DNA of 64,000 nucleotides from Clostridia bacterium (GCA_910576325.1 CAJTIM010000019.1:1-64000); one strand, 5' to 3'. Numbered from the stretch's first letter, positions 36,102 through 45,307 are shown. A program made the numbers and translations. The notes: a model not told the origin generated them from the sequence alone.

Positions 36102-36971
36102 TTATTTTTCTTTTCTCTGCCGGCGGACAAAGGGTATCATGGACATAGCGGCCTGGGCACCCTCGCCTACGGCGGTGGAGATCTGCAGAAGTCCGCCGAT
36201 GCAGTCTCCGGCTGCGTACAGGCCGGGAATGTTGGTTTCCATCCGCTCATTGACCTTGATGTTCTGCCCCTCTGTGAAGGCTCCGGCTTTTCTGGCCAGC
36301 TCCATAGCTCCGGCGCTTCCTAATGCTACGAAAAGTCCCTCTACGGCGATACTGCTTCCATCCTCAAAGGTGATGCCCTCCACCCGCTCCGTACCGTCCA
36401 CGGAACGTAAGGGTTCCCGGATCACCTGAACTCCTTCGGGCACTTCCGTCTTTAACTCCCGGCCGTTGGTTAAAAGCACGGCGGACTTTACCACCGGGAG
36501 AATTTGACTCATCTCATGGATGGCATAGTCTTCATTTCCAAGAACGGCAACCTCCTTGCCGCGATAGAAAAAGGCGTCGCAGACGGCGCAATAGCTGACG
36601 CCTCTGCCCTCCAGCTCCTTTAAGCCTTCTATTTTCAAGGTTTTGCGGCCGGTTCCTGTGGCCAAAAGTACGGTCAGGGATTCATAAGTTCCGTTTTTAC
36701 CCTCCAAGATGAAATGACCGTTCCAGGTGATGTGAAAGATCTCATCCTCCACCAGCTCCACGCCAAGGCTTCGGGCCTGGGTTTTCGTATTTTCTACCAG
36801 CTCACAGCCGGAAATAGGCTCCGCCATTCCGAAATAATTCTCGATCCGATCCGCCTTTTCCAGTGCTCCGCGGTCCTTGCCGATTACAAGGGTAGTCAGA
36901 TTCGCCCGACTGGTATAGAGAGCGGCCGACAAGCCCGCCGGGCCGCTCCCAATCATTACTGCATCATACAT
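36102..36971 (-). CDS. Thioredoxin reductase-like FAD/NAD(P) oxidoreductase
   Basis: This protein of about 289 residues has an FAD-binding GSGPAGLSAALYTSRANL motif, a redox-active CAVCDA (about 132-137), a NAD(P)-binding segment (VAVLGNEDYAIHEM) that lacks the strict GxGxxA of NADPH enzymes, and a C-terminal FAD motif LYAAGDCIGG. The ATG at 36971 follows GGAGCAGCACA. It lies downstream of trxA. The altered nucleotide motif suggests ferredoxin- or flavin-type electron donors, as in clostridial FFTR/DFTR enzymes; this is inference. Confidence 0.88.
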   Translation of the reverse strand: MYDAVMIGSGPAGLSAALYTSRANLTTLVIGKDRGALEKADRIENYFGMAEPISGCELVENTKTQARSLGVELVEDEIFHITWNGHFILEGKNGTYESLTVLLATGTGRKTLKIEGLKELEGRGVSYCAVCDAFFYRGKEVAVLGNEDYAIHEMSQILPVVKSAVLLTNGRELKTEVPEGVQVIREPLRSVDGTERVEGITFEDGSSIAVEGLFVALGSAGAMELARKAGAFTEGQNIKVNERMETNIPGLYAAGDCIGGLLQISTAVGEGAQAAMSMIPFVRRQRKEK

Positions 36972-37183
36972 TGTGCTGCTCCTTTTATTTTCGTGCGCTG
37001 TCCGATTTATCAGGCTGACAGTACACCGGCTCCGCATGTTCTCTGCCGCCGTCTTATATCAGAGGAATTTCCTCTTGCTTTATCTTGTATCCATATCCTC
37101 AGCGGACAAGGGGACACGCGGTTTTGTACCGCAGATTTGCAATTCTGCCGCGTTGCTGCCGCTCATGTATCAAAACTTATAAC

Positions 37184-37495
37184 TTATACTCCCAACAGCT
37201 CCCGTAAGCTTTCCTTGGACTGTAGGCCCACGGCGCTTCCGGCCACCTTGCCGTCTTTAAATACGAGAAGGGTGGGAATGTTCATCACTCCATACTGCTG
37301 CGCCAGTCTGCCGTTTGTGTCCACATCCAGCTTGGCAAATTTTACGCTGCTGATCTCCTCCGCCAGTTCGTCCACAATGGGTCCCTGCATCCGGCAAGGT
37401 CCGCACCAGGCCGCCCAGAAATCCACCAGTACGGGGATGTCAGATTTTAATACCTCCTGCTCAAAATTTTGTTCTGTTATTTCTATTGGTGCCAT
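37184..37495 (-). CDS. trxA: Thioredoxin
   Basis: This 103-residue protein has the canonical active site FWAAWCGPCRMQGP (residues about 25-38) and the cis-Pro motif MNIPTLLVF. It ends SLRELLGV. The start at 37495 gives MAPIEITEQ with AGGGAGA eight bases upstream; further upstream codons (to 37588) only extend into leader sequence. The 310-nt leader upstream contains two copies of TGCATATAGGTA and no other gene. Confidence 0.95.
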   Translation of the reverse strand: MAPIEITEQNFEQEVLKSDIPVLVDFWAAWCGPCRMQGPIVDELAEEISSVKFAKLDVDTNGRLAQQYGVMNIPTLLVFKDGKVAGSAVGLQSKESLRELLGV

Positions 37496-37806
37496 AATCA
37501 TTCTCCCTTCTTTGTGCTGAACATATTTTTTGTGCATATAGGTATACCTGCTGGGTATTTCCTTCTTCCGCACAAGCTCTTTATGCATATAGGTACTCCG
37601 TAAGGTGCTTTCCGACCCTGCACTTGAGTTTCAGCACCCTTACCCCTATTTTCATAGTATACCGCAAATGCCGGCGTAAAAAAAGCCTTTTTTTACCATT
37701 GATTCCGTAAAACGTTGCAATTAGCGCTCTAAAAATATGGAATTTTTTGTAAATCCTTACTTGCCTGTACCGCATACCCGCCCAGGGCGGTCTAAAAAGC
37801 CTTGAT

Positions 37807-39090
37807 TTACGGGGGTCTGGAATATCCTAAAGCGTGACATTTATCCCTCTGTTTCCGCTTGCGCTGTGCGGCTCTGATTCTTTTCATGCGTCCGGCGCAC
37901 TCCGGGCAGTATTTCCCCCGGTTGGACTTGGGGAGAAAATACCCGCCGCACTCGGTACAGCGTTTCCTGTCTGCCCGGTCACTTCATGCAGCCCGGCACT
38001 GGCAGCGGCAAGGGCGGCTTCCAGTTCCTCCGGGGAAGAAAAGCCGGATTCCTCATAAATGCTCATGGTCGCCGCCATTTGCTTTAGGTTGTGAACAGCC
38101 GCCCAGCGGTCATATCCGATACCCTTGCCCTCGGCTCGTTTCGCTTCCCGGTCTACCATGCGCTGTACGCTGTCCTGTTTCGGGGCGTTTATAGCGGCTT
38201 TATTCCGCTGTAAACGGTCTTTTATGCTGCGGGGGTATTCTTGTTTGGGTGTGAGTGTTTCGACGGCTCTGGCGGCGTTCCGTGCGTTTATGGTGAGTGC
38301 TTCCAGTATGGCGGCACGGTCAAAATCATCACCTAATTTCCGGGCGGTGATGGGTTTCGTCCTGTCCGGGGTGAGATAGCTCAATCTTCCCCGGTTCTCC
38401 TGTGGCGGCATGGGAAGCGTTCTCTTTATCCAGTGCGGCTTGTCCTTTCCGCTTCGCCCAATACTCACGCTCGGTAACTCTGTTTTTGCTGCCATTGAGT
38501 AAATCAATCTGATAGAGGTTTTCCCGGTGGCACATCTCCATGACTTCCGCTTTGAAATACTCCATAGCTGCGTCCGTACAGCGGTGCTTGCAGCCCTCCC
38601 TTGTGTCGGCTGGTCTTTCCATGTAGGGAAGCAGCGGCACTTCCGCAATCCGTAGGGAATTGATTACGATATGCACATGAATGTTGCCGCTGTGGTTATG
38701 CCCGTCCGGGTGGGTGCATACAAGGGCTTGGTGTCCGGGGAAATGCTCTTTACTGAACTGCTCGCCTAACTCCTGCGCCCGGTCTACGGTCAAGCCGTTG
38801 TCCTGTGCGTCACGGGGGTCAAAACTGATAATGTAATGGTGGCTCTTTACGTCCTCCCGCTTTTGGTTCTTGCCGTATTTCAGATTGGAGCGCATACACG
38901 CTATGGCGAAATCTTCCCCGCCGCAATTCAGAGAGGAAATGCGGTAATCATCACGGAGAACAAGCCGCCCGTTCCCGTCCAGTGTGGGCTTCATGGTAAA
39001 CTCGTCATGCTCAAAGGTTAGGTACTGTTCAGCCGCCCCATAGTTGGCATTTTTAGAGCTGATATGTTTGAACGTTGCCAACGGCTTCAC
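37807..39090 (-). pseudogene. Broken relaxase/mobilization nuclease
   Basis: The N-terminal part (39090 to about 38390) is a MobP-type relaxase: start MKPLATFKHISSKNANYGAA, metal triad in HPDGHNHSGNIHVHIVIN, and EREYWAKRKGQAALDKEN. The frame then changes near 38400 and resumes at ENRGRLSYLTPDRTKPITAR, skipping a segment found in intact relatives. The second frame (to 37884) carries the C-terminal ARKLGDDFDRAA and YDRWAAVHNLKQMAATM motifs. A third frame supplies a zinc-ribbon tail (CTECGGYFLPKSNRGKYC) ending at 37807 inside the inverted terminal repeat. This points to an internal deletion plus frameshifts, so it cannot be functional. Confidence 0.8.
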
Positions 39091-39448
39091 CTACTTTCTG
39101 CAAGACTTCAAACTTCAAGGCGGCAAGTTCCGCTGTGGCGGCTCGTACCTCTTGGGAGAGGGCGTTATAGGGTGCGCCGTATTCGTTCAGACAGCGGGCA
39201 ATCTGATTCAAGTTGCCGCCGATTTTCCCATACTCGGCGGTTAGCTTCCCAACGGCAGACAGCAATTCATCATTGACCGGGGAAACGGTAATGACCGGGC
39301 GTATGCTTGACTTGGTAAGGGCTTGCCGGATAAACTCGGCTTGGCTCATTTTGCAGAGGGTGACACGCTCGGAAAACTCGGTATATTCTTCCTCGGTCAA
39401 GCGTGTCTTGATTACCCGGTGGCGGTGGGGCGTGTTGTATTTTCTCAT
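39053..39448 (-). CDS. mobC: MobC-type relaxosome accessory protein
   Basis: This protein of about 131 residues begins MRKYNTPHRHRVIKTRLTEE. It contains a ribbon-helix-helix-like segment (EFSERVTLCKMSQAEFIRQA) and the conserved GGNLNQIARCLNEYG motif of MobC proteins. It would bind oriT and help the relaxase nick. The ATG at 39448 follows GAAAGGAGTTGAAGCCC. Its stop overlaps the relaxase start by 38 nt, the normal operon layout. Confidence 0.85.
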   Translation of the reverse strand: MRKYNTPHRHRVIKTRLTEEEYTEFSERVTLCKMSQAEFIRQALTKSSIRPVITVSPVNDELLSAVGKLTAEYGKIGGNLNQIARCLNEYGAPYNALSQEVRAATAELAALKFEVLQKVGEAVGNVQTYQL

Positions 39449-39562
39449 GGGCTTCAACTCCTTTCTTTTTATGCTTTGCCCTCTCACCAATAGGAGAAAA
39501 ACAGGGGGTAAAGCGAAAGTGTTTTTTGAAAACTCCGAAAAAATTTTTGAGGGATTTTTCAA

Positions 39563-39659
39563 GCGGCGCAAGCCGCAAAAAGGCGGGCTTGGGGTGGCAA
39601 CCCCAACAAGATTCCCATAGGACAAAATGAGCCGATAGGCGAAATTTGGTACTGTGGTA
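39563..39659. other. Putative oriT region
   Basis: Upstream of mobC are a hairpin GCGGCGCAAGCCGC (39563-39576), a perfect inverted repeat TTGGGGTGGCAACCCCAA (39589-39606) and the 41-nt segment (39619-39659) also found at 2784-2824. Position and inverted repeats fit an origin of transfer for the MobC/relaxase pair. The nick site cannot be read from sequence alone. The remaining stretch to 39995 shows no gene. Confidence 0.5.
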
Positions 39660-39995
39660 GAATCTTGCTCTTAAAAAGTGGCGGCTTCCCCTGTGTGGGC
39701 TTCCGTCAATACCTTTAGTGCCGCAAGCGGGGATTTTACCAAAGCTGCGGCGATATTTCTCCCCTTACTACCTACAACACCACGCAAAGCAAAAATGACG
39801 GTGATTTGCGGAAATTTCCCTCTATTCCTTACAAAACCGCACAAGCCGGAATAGGCGGGAATTTTGAGAAATTTCTTTTTATCCCCCTTTGCACGGCATA
39901 ATACTGGCGATTTCTGAAAATGCCAAAAAAAGGCGCAAAAAACAGGAAACCTTTTTTGATTTCCTGTCTTGGTGTGCCGTTTTATGTAGCGATAA

Positions 39996-40220
39996 TTATT
40001 CAGTTTTTCGGTATGGCTGTTCATCAAAACGGAACTTGAATAGGGCGGCAACAAGCCGAGATTTTATGCTGTCCTCGGTATCCCTATCAATATGCCCGTT
40101 TTCAATGGCGGCGATTCGGATACACTTGCTGTAATGTCGTAAAACCTCGTCCACGGCTTCCGGCTCGCCACTGGTCGCCCGGACAATCGTTTCATAGGAC
40201 AAAAGGTTCGGATTCCCCAT
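39996..40220 (-). CDS. Tn916 Orf8-like helix-turn-helix protein
   Basis: This 74-residue protein (MGNPNLLSYETIVRATSGEP, HYSKCIRIAAIENG, ending FRFDEQPYRKTE) matches the short HTH family encoded next to the sigma-like gene in Tn916-type elements. Its start overlaps the upstream sigma gene by 29 nt, as in those elements. It probably takes part in regulating transfer or excision genes, most of which are absent here. Confidence 0.8.
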   Translation of the reverse strand: MGNPNLLSYETIVRATSGEPEAVDEVLRHYSKCIRIAAIENGHIDRDTEDSIKSRLVAALFKFRFDEQPYRKTE

Positions 40221-40650
40221 GTGAAAACACCTCCATTTTCCTTTGCAGGAGTTTTAACGTCCTGCGGATTAGATACCCGGTCGTACTCCGGCAGCGTCCG
40301 TACATTTTCCTGATTTCCTGTTGTGTATAATTCCCGAAAAAGTAAAGGAAAATGATTTCCCGGTTTCTTTCCGGCAGGGATAACAGGGCGGCGGCAAGTT
40401 CCCCATTGGTAAGGATAACTGTCTGACCGCATATCGTAATGGGGTATTCTTCATAAGGTGCTTCAAAATATTCGTCTGTTGTGCCTAAAGGGTAAAACTT
40501 TTCTTCTGTGAGGTATTCAAGGGATATTTCTTTTTGCCGCCGTCTGCTTCTGTCACGCCATGCGTTGATAGCCGCAAAGCGTATGACGGTCTTGCAATAG
40601 CCATTGAAAGTATACATGATGTGTTCTCTGTATGCTTCTGCATAAGGCAT
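40192..40650 (-). CDS. Tn916 Orf7-like sigma factor
   Basis: This 152-residue protein has a sigma-region-2-like N-terminus (YCKTVIRFAAINAWRDRSRR) and a region-4 helix-turn-helix (LPERNREIIFLYFFGNYTQQEIRKMYG trimmed here to its key elements LPERNREI and YTQQEIRKMYG). It resembles the conjugative-transposon sigma factor Orf7. The ATG at 40650 follows GGGGGAATCGTAT. It is paired with the small HTH gene. Its targets would be element genes. Confidence 0.82.
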   Translation of the reverse strand: MPYAEAYREHIMYTFNGYCKTVIRFAAINAWRDRSRRRQKEISLEYLTEEKFYPLGTTDEYFEAPYEEYPITICGQTVILTNGELAAALLSLPERNREIIFLYFFGNYTQQEIRKMYGRCRSTTGYLIRRTLKLLQRKMEVFSHGESEPFVL

Positions 40651-40840
40651 ATACGATTCCCCCTTTCTCCCACATAGGGCGGTGCATGGTTTATGGATAC
40701 ATTTTTATAATTTAGAGGGGCGGCAACACTTTTTGTTATCGTCCCTCTAAATAGCGATAATAATACTTGATGCTGTTATCAATAGCAGAATAAAACAATA
40801 TTCATATTTCTGTTGACTTTCCCCTATTAGAATTTTGTTT

Positions 40841-41515
40841 TTAGCATTCTTTGATATATAAAACATCTGATAATCTGCTGGTATACTTACATTTATTCAA
40901 ATCACAAGCAATCACTTCATCATTGGAAATGTTTTCAATAGTTACTGAATAAAATCCTCCGGGTTTATTAAATCCTAATCCCAAAAGCAAATTATTTTGT
41001 TTCAATCTCACATCACATCTTTTCCCTACAAGGTAATTGCCAATATCCTTAATGGATTCTTTGCTTGGAATAGGTGGTAGCTTCATTTGCTTTTTCTTAT
41101 CAACAAAATCAGAAATGGTGCTAACAGAATATCCGTCTATAAATCCCAGCTTACCCTTGTCATTCATAATAATTAAATATGACTTCTGAATTGATACAAG
41201 AGCAACGCAGTGCAAACCGTTAAACTCTCGGTCTTTCAAAAAAATCCGCACCCATTTTCCAACATAAGATTCATAAGACGATATTTCCCTTTGTACGCTA
41301 CAATCTTCTGCTGTTGCAGTTTTATCTCGCATAAGATAGTCTAAATCAACATCTAATATTTCGCAAAGTATCAATAACTTTTCCGTTTCGGGGTATCCTA
41401 AACCTGTTTCCCATTTTGAAACGGACTGTCTTGTTACATTGCACTTTTCAGCCAACTCTTCCTGCGACAATCCCTTTGATTTTCGCAAACTCTGTAATTT
41501 ATCAGCAAACACCAT
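40841..41515 (-). CDS. XRE-family transcriptional regulator
   Basis: This 224-residue protein has an N-terminal HTH_3 domain (LRKSKGLSQEELAEKCNVTR, then QSVSKWETGLGYP) and a C-terminal domain of about 150 residues with no family I recognise (SYVGKWVRIFLKDREFNGLH). The start at 41515 follows AAGGAGGGCATACAA. A perfect 17-bp palindrome 80-95 nt upstream is the likely operator. It is a typical element maintenance regulator. Confidence 0.85.
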   Translation of the reverse strand: MVFADKLQSLRKSKGLSQEELAEKCNVTRQSVSKWETGLGYPETEKLLILCEILDVDLDYLMRDKTATAEDCSVQREISSYESYVGKWVRIFLKDREFNGLHCVALVSIQKSYLIIMNDKGKLGFIDGYSVSTISDFVDKKKQMKLPPIPSKESIKDIGNYLVGKRCDVRLKQNNLLLGLGFNKPGGFYSVTIENISNDEVIACDLNKCKYTSRLSDVLYIKEC

Positions 41516-41593
41516 TTGTATGCCCTCCTTATTTTTGATGGCTTTATTTTAACCTATACTCTTTATTATACCACCAATTTTGTCGTGCTTTTT

Positions 41594-41610
41594 CGCAACT
41601 TGAAGTTGCG
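41594..41610. promoter_or_regulatory. Candidate operator of the XRE gene
   Basis: CGCAACTTGAAGTTGCG is a perfect palindrome around a central G, 79 nt upstream of the XRE start and just upstream of a TATAAT-like box on the minus strand (GGTGGTATAATAAAG). Position and symmetry suit autoregulation. Confidence 0.5.
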
Positions 41611-41789
41611 ATACCACTTTTACTCTATGTAATGCTTTTCTATACAGAAAATATTTAATCTCTTACGGGGTTAATTCTTCGTATCTTACTATGGAGAGGT
41701 CTATTTATGTACGTCAATTCAATCTTTCAAAAAAGAAATGCCATATATTTTGAGTGAATGAAAGAATGAGAGGGATTCCGTAGCAGTCG

Positions 41790-41940
41790 GCATTCGTGGG
41801 AATGTGTATAACTGGCTGTCTTATGGAATTGTGGGTAACTCTGTTTGCAGGATGTGGGAAAGCTGCACTCTAGCTTTTCCATATGCTGTGAACAGAGTTA
41901 TCCATGATTCCATAGCCTGTTATGCACATTTCCACAATGC
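41790..41940. repeat. 151-nt imperfect palindrome
   Basis: The left half GCATTCGTGGGAATGTGTA... pairs with ...TGCACATTTCCACAATGC at the right end. Successive inner blocks (ATAACTGGCT/AGCCTGTTAT, TAACTCTGTT/AACAGAGTTA, GGGAAAGCT/AGCTTTTCC) also pair, giving a nearly continuous hairpin of about 65 bp. TTATCCAT and TTATGCACA resemble DnaA-box halves. Candidate roles are a single-strand replication origin or termination structure of the element. The rest of 41516-42175 holds no convincing gene. Confidence 0.8.
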
Positions 41941-42127
41941 TTGTCTTTTGGTCTTTTGTTTCTTTTGTTCGGAATAGTGTGGTGCTGGCGGTCTATCTCT
42001 TGTTTTCGGTTACTTGCTTCTTTACCGTATATGAGCATTTAGGCAAAGATTCTCGCTTCTTTAATGAAAGAAACGGCGGCTTTGATCTCTCAAAAGCTGC
42101 CGTGTATGAATAGGCGTGTGAAAATAC

Positions 42128-42173
42128 CTCTGCTGTACGACGGCTTTTTTTCTTTTGCCGTCGTGCGGCAGAG
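42128..42173 (-). terminator. Terminator of the lantibiotic-immunity operon
   Basis: CTCTGCTGTACGACGGC at 42128 pairs with GCCGTCGTGCGGCAGAG ending at 42173, around a pyrimidine-rich loop. It lies 3 nt after the last gene of the operon. There is no long T-run on the minus strand, so it may act mainly as a 3' stabilising hairpin. Confidence 0.6.
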
Positions 42174-42175
42174 CA

Positions 42176-42715
42176 TTATTTAATATTCAATTCCATACTT
42201 CCTGTAAAATCTTCACATTCAATACCAATATAGTTGCTGCCACTTGACAATGTAATTGTTTCCTTATAAGTTCCGTCCGTTTCAATCAAGCTAACTGGTT
42301 TCTCGCTTCCCGAAATCCAAAATACTTTAGCAGTACCACTGTCAACTTTTAGGACGCACTCTACAGTTAATTCATTTCCCTGCTCTCTTTCAACATCAAC
42401 ACCGCCAAACAGATATTCCGTTTTTGAAAAGTCCTTATATTCGGCTGAATAAGTTCCGACGTAATTATCAATCCCTGTAGTACGTTCTCCCTGCAAAGAG
42501 GATTCAGAAGTTAAAACAGTGTTTCCGCCAATTTCATTTAGCGCATCCATGATGTCTAAAGCGGTATTTTTTGGAGTGTCGCCTACAGTGTCAGAAGCCA
42601 TATCAAGTATCTTTTCCGTCCCGTCGGATAATGCTTGATAAATGCTGTTACAGCCGGAAAGCGATAAAGTACCCATACATATTAGAATGATGCAAAGTAT
42701 TCTTTTTCCTGTCAT
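42176..42715 (-). CDS. Lipoprotein of the lantibiotic-immunity operon
   Basis: This 179-residue protein has a lipoprotein signal (ILCIILICMGTLSLSGC, lipobox LSGC at residue about 21) and an extracellular domain of beta-strand character (NELTVECVLKVDSGTAKVFW, ending FTGSMELNIK). Its ATG at 42715 overlaps the permease stop (ATGA), so it is translationally coupled to the ABC genes. By position it may be a LanI-type immunity lipoprotein, but I recognise no specific family. AAAGGGG precedes the start. Confidence 0.7.
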   Translation of the reverse strand: MTGKRILCIILICMGTLSLSGCNSIYQALSDGTEKILDMASDTVGDTPKNTALDIMDALNEIGGNTVLTSESSLQGERTTGIDNYVGTYSAEYKDFSKTEYLFGGVDVEREQGNELTVECVLKVDSGTAKVFWISGSEKPVSLIETDGTYKETITLSSGSNYIGIECEDFTGSMELNIK

Positions 42716-43470
42716 TGAATATCCCCTTTGCCTTTTATTTTTTGTGTTTTGCTCCTGTCCTGTACCAGAAGCAGCATAACTGCCGTTATAACAAGCATAA
42801 TCAGAAGTACAACAACGCATCGGAAAATATTATATGTGCCGGCTTCCATGCCATTTTGATAATTGATGAAACCAAGTCCTATCGTAACCGGGTAAAGACA
42901 GGACAGACCATGACCGGAAGCAAAAGTCCCTATAAAACCATAAAAAAATGCAAAAGCTACTCCCGTCATAAATGCTCCTGCCCTTTGTCCTGTAAATACA
43001 ATAACAGGCAGCACCGATATAAATACAAAACAATTCATTCCAACCATTTGGGCAAGCGATCTCATTACGCTGTCAAGAGCAATTCCCTCATATCTGCTAA
43101 AAAGCGAAATGAGAGCAGTAAATAAAAGTTCCACTACCGCCAGAAAGACAGAAATCATTCCGCAGACAAACACTTTACCCAAAAGCAGGCTTCGGAAAGA
43201 TACCGGGATTGCCATTATATTTTTAAGCGTGTCGTCTGTTCTTTCACGTTCAATCATATAACCTGCAATCAGTACGATTGTCGCCGGAAAGATAAGCGAA
43301 AAGCTGTTCCATATTACATTATCTGAAAAACTGGAAAATGTCGGCGTTCCCGGCGTACCCATCTCCATAAAACAGGTTAGTAAAACAACAGACAGCATAG
43401 TTGCAATTCCAATCCAGATAACAGAGTATCGTTTTAATTTCCAGAGTTCTGTTTTTATGAGCCTTGCCAT
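42712..43470 (-). CDS. Lantibiotic-immunity ABC permease (MutG/EpiG-like)
   Basis: This 252-residue membrane protein has six helices and starts MARLIKTELWKLKRYSVIWI, a hallmark of the LanG/BcrB-like immunity permeases. It includes the conserved ERERTDDTLKNIMAIPVSFR segment, which also occurs in its partner. With the LanE-like permease and LanF-like ATPase it would pump a lantibiotic from the membrane. It is 3 nt from the upstream permease gene. Confidence 0.88.
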   Translation of the reverse strand: MARLIKTELWKLKRYSVIWIGIATMLSVVLLTCFMEMGTPGTPTFSSFSDNVIWNSFSLIFPATIVLIAGYMIERERTDDTLKNIMAIPVSFRSLLLGKVFVCGMISVFLAVVELLFTALISLFSRYEGIALDSVMRSLAQMVGMNCFVFISVLPVIVFTGQRAGAFMTGVAFAFFYGFIGTFASGHGLSCLYPVTIGLGFINYQNGMEAGTYNIFRCVVVLLIMLVITAVMLLLVQDRSKTQKIKGKGDIQ

Positions 43471-43473
43471 TTC

Positions 43474-44274
43474 CTACACCTGCCCTTCCTGCTTTTTGTA
43501 GATTTTGATAATCGCAAAATAAGAGATACCTCCAAGAATAAAAACGGTAAATACTACAATTCCTAATTTCAGAAAGTAGGGCTGCCAGTTTTCAAAAGCA
43601 GTTGTTCCCTGCTCAATCATTCTTGAAGCCTGCCAACGATAAATAACAGGCGTTGGTAAAATACTGGTAAGCACTTTCATCACTTGATTATCTGATGTGA
43701 ACTGCCCTGTAAAAGCAAGGGAAAATCCAAACATTGTATAGAAGAATGTCAAAATAACTGCAAATATATAAGAGCGGTTAAATTTTACAATCGCAATTAT
43801 AATCGGAAGTGTACCCGTGGCATATAGAATAGCCGTAATAATGGCGGTTATAAGTTTGTTCCAAATATTGCCCAAATCAGATCCGGCTATTATCCCCCCG
43901 ATAATTGCAGAGAACAATGTTACACAGGTGAATAAAAGGCTGATAAAGTATAATACTATGATTTTTGCAGTCGCAATTTCCCATGCCGAAACAGGAATAG
44001 CTATCAAATTTTTCAGAGTTGCATTATCTCTTTCCATGTAAAAGAGCATAGCCCCTATAATGCCAAGTATGCAGGGAAGCATGACAGGAACAGCCATGCA
44101 AATGAGCAAATCATATAAGCCGTCAAAAGCGTTCAGATCGCCCACATTCCCTTTTAGTACAAGTGCAGTAAACGGGATAGGAAAAAGCAACGCAGAAAAT
44201 ATTACGAAAAGGACAAACTTTTTCCGTTTCAATTTCCAAAACTCACACTTTACAAGATCAAGCAATCCCTTCAC
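43474..44274 (-). CDS. Lantibiotic-immunity ABC permease (MutE/EpiE-like)
   Basis: This 266-residue protein has six transmembrane helices and begins MKGLLDLVKCEFWKLKRKKF. It contains the ERDNATLKNLIAIPVSAWEI motif, parallel to the sister permease. The start overlaps the ATPase stop by 17 nt. It forms the heterodimeric membrane part of a LanFEG exporter that protects against a lantibiotic-type peptide. No lantibiotic precursor or modification enzyme is seen, so it probably gives resistance to a peptide made by others. Confidence 0.88.
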   Translation of the reverse strand: MKGLLDLVKCEFWKLKRKKFVLFVIFSALLFPIPFTALVLKGNVGDLNAFDGLYDLLICMAVPVMLPCILGIIGAMLFYMERDNATLKNLIAIPVSAWEIATAKIIVLYFISLLFTCVTLFSAIIGGIIAGSDLGNIWNKLITAIITAILYATGTLPIIIAIVKFNRSYIFAVILTFFYTMFGFSLAFTGQFTSDNQVMKVLTSILPTPVIYRWQASRMIEQGTTAFENWQPYFLKLGIVVFTVFILGGISYFAIIKIYKKQEGQV

Positions 44275-45181
44275 CCCCTGTTACACGCTTGAAATAATCT
44301 TCAAGGCTTTCTTCGCAGACATAGGCTTCTGACACGGTAAGCCCGTTTTCGACAAAGGCTGTTACAATTTCACCGACAGGAATGCCTAAATTATGCAGAC
44401 GCATCTTATAATCGTCCTGTATGGTAAACTGTGTTTCATGGAAACCCTGTTCTAAAATCCTTGCCGCCTGTGTTGTGCTGGAAACAGTAAAACGGATATG
44501 TCTGCTGCTTTTTGCTTCCAATTCTGCAAGGCTTTCTTCCTCCAGTAATGCGCCGTGGTCGATAATTCCAATATCATCAGCCAGCAATGCAATCTCGGAA
44601 AGAATATGGCTGGAAATCAATATTGTTTTCCCTCTTTCCGTACAGAGGTCACGGATAAAAGAGCGCACTTCCGCAATTCCAATCGGATCAAGACCGTTAA
44701 TCGGTTCGTCCAAAATCAAAAGCTCCGGGTCGTGCATAATGGCAAGGGCAATCGCCAGTCGCTGCTTCATGCCAAGGGAGTATTGGGAAAACAGCTTTTT
44801 GTCTTTATAGGGAAGCCCCACTAAATCAAGCGCATTTTTAATTGCATTACGGCTCGGCACTCCCCGCAGGGTTGCAAAAATGCGCAGGTTTTCTGTGGCG
44901 GTCAGATTCGGGTAAAATCCGGGGGATTCAATCAGATAGCCAATCCGGGGCAGGAGCTTTTTCTCATTTGTCCGTAAAGGCTGTCCCCAGATTGTAACTT
45001 CCCCGGAAGTGGGCTGTGTCAGCCCAAGCAGCATTTTCATGGTCGTTGTCTTTCCGGCTCCGTTTCTGCCAAGCAGACCGTATATGCGTCCCTGCTTTAC
45101 ATGGATATTCAAATCCGCAACGCTTTTCTGTGTTCCGTATTGTTTGGTAAGATTTTTTGTTTCAATTACATATTTGCTCAT
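44258..45181 (-). CDS. Lantibiotic-immunity ABC ATPase (MutF/EpiF-like)
   Basis: This 307-residue ATPase has Walker A GRNGAGKTTTMKMLLG, Q-loop IGYLIESPGFYPNLTA, signature YSLGMKQRLAIALAI and Walker B LLILDEPINGLDP. The C-terminal domain of about 90 residues is typical of bacitracin/lantibiotic exporters. It follows the kinase gene by 126 nt and heads the LanF-E-G-lipoprotein series. Confidence 0.92.
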   Translation of the reverse strand: MSKYVIETKNLTKQYGTQKSVADLNIHVKQGRIYGLLGRNGAGKTTTMKMLLGLTQPTSGEVTIWGQPLRTNEKKLLPRIGYLIESPGFYPNLTATENLRIFATLRGVPSRNAIKNALDLVGLPYKDKKLFSQYSLGMKQRLAIALAIMHDPELLILDEPINGLDPIGIAEVRSFIRDLCTERGKTILISSHILSEIALLADDIGIIDHGALLEEESLAELEAKSSRHIRFTVSSTTQAARILEQGFHETQFTIQDDYKMRLHNLGIPVGEIVTAFVENGLTVSEAYVCEESLEDYFKRVTGGEGIA

Positions 45182-45307
45182 TGCAAAACCTCCTTTTCAT
45201 ATTTGCTATTCTATCACGCTAACCTTGCCAAAACCTTGCCGAAACCTTGCTTTTTTCATGTTTTTACAGTTAAGCGAAATTTGACAAACTGAAAAATCCC
45301 CGTATTA

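Noticed and set aside
41922-42113. 63-codon hydrophobic plus-strand frame beside the long palindrome
   Set aside because: Its start lies within the palindrome arm, without a ribosome-binding site, and its end is formed by a hairpin region; not convincing as a gene.
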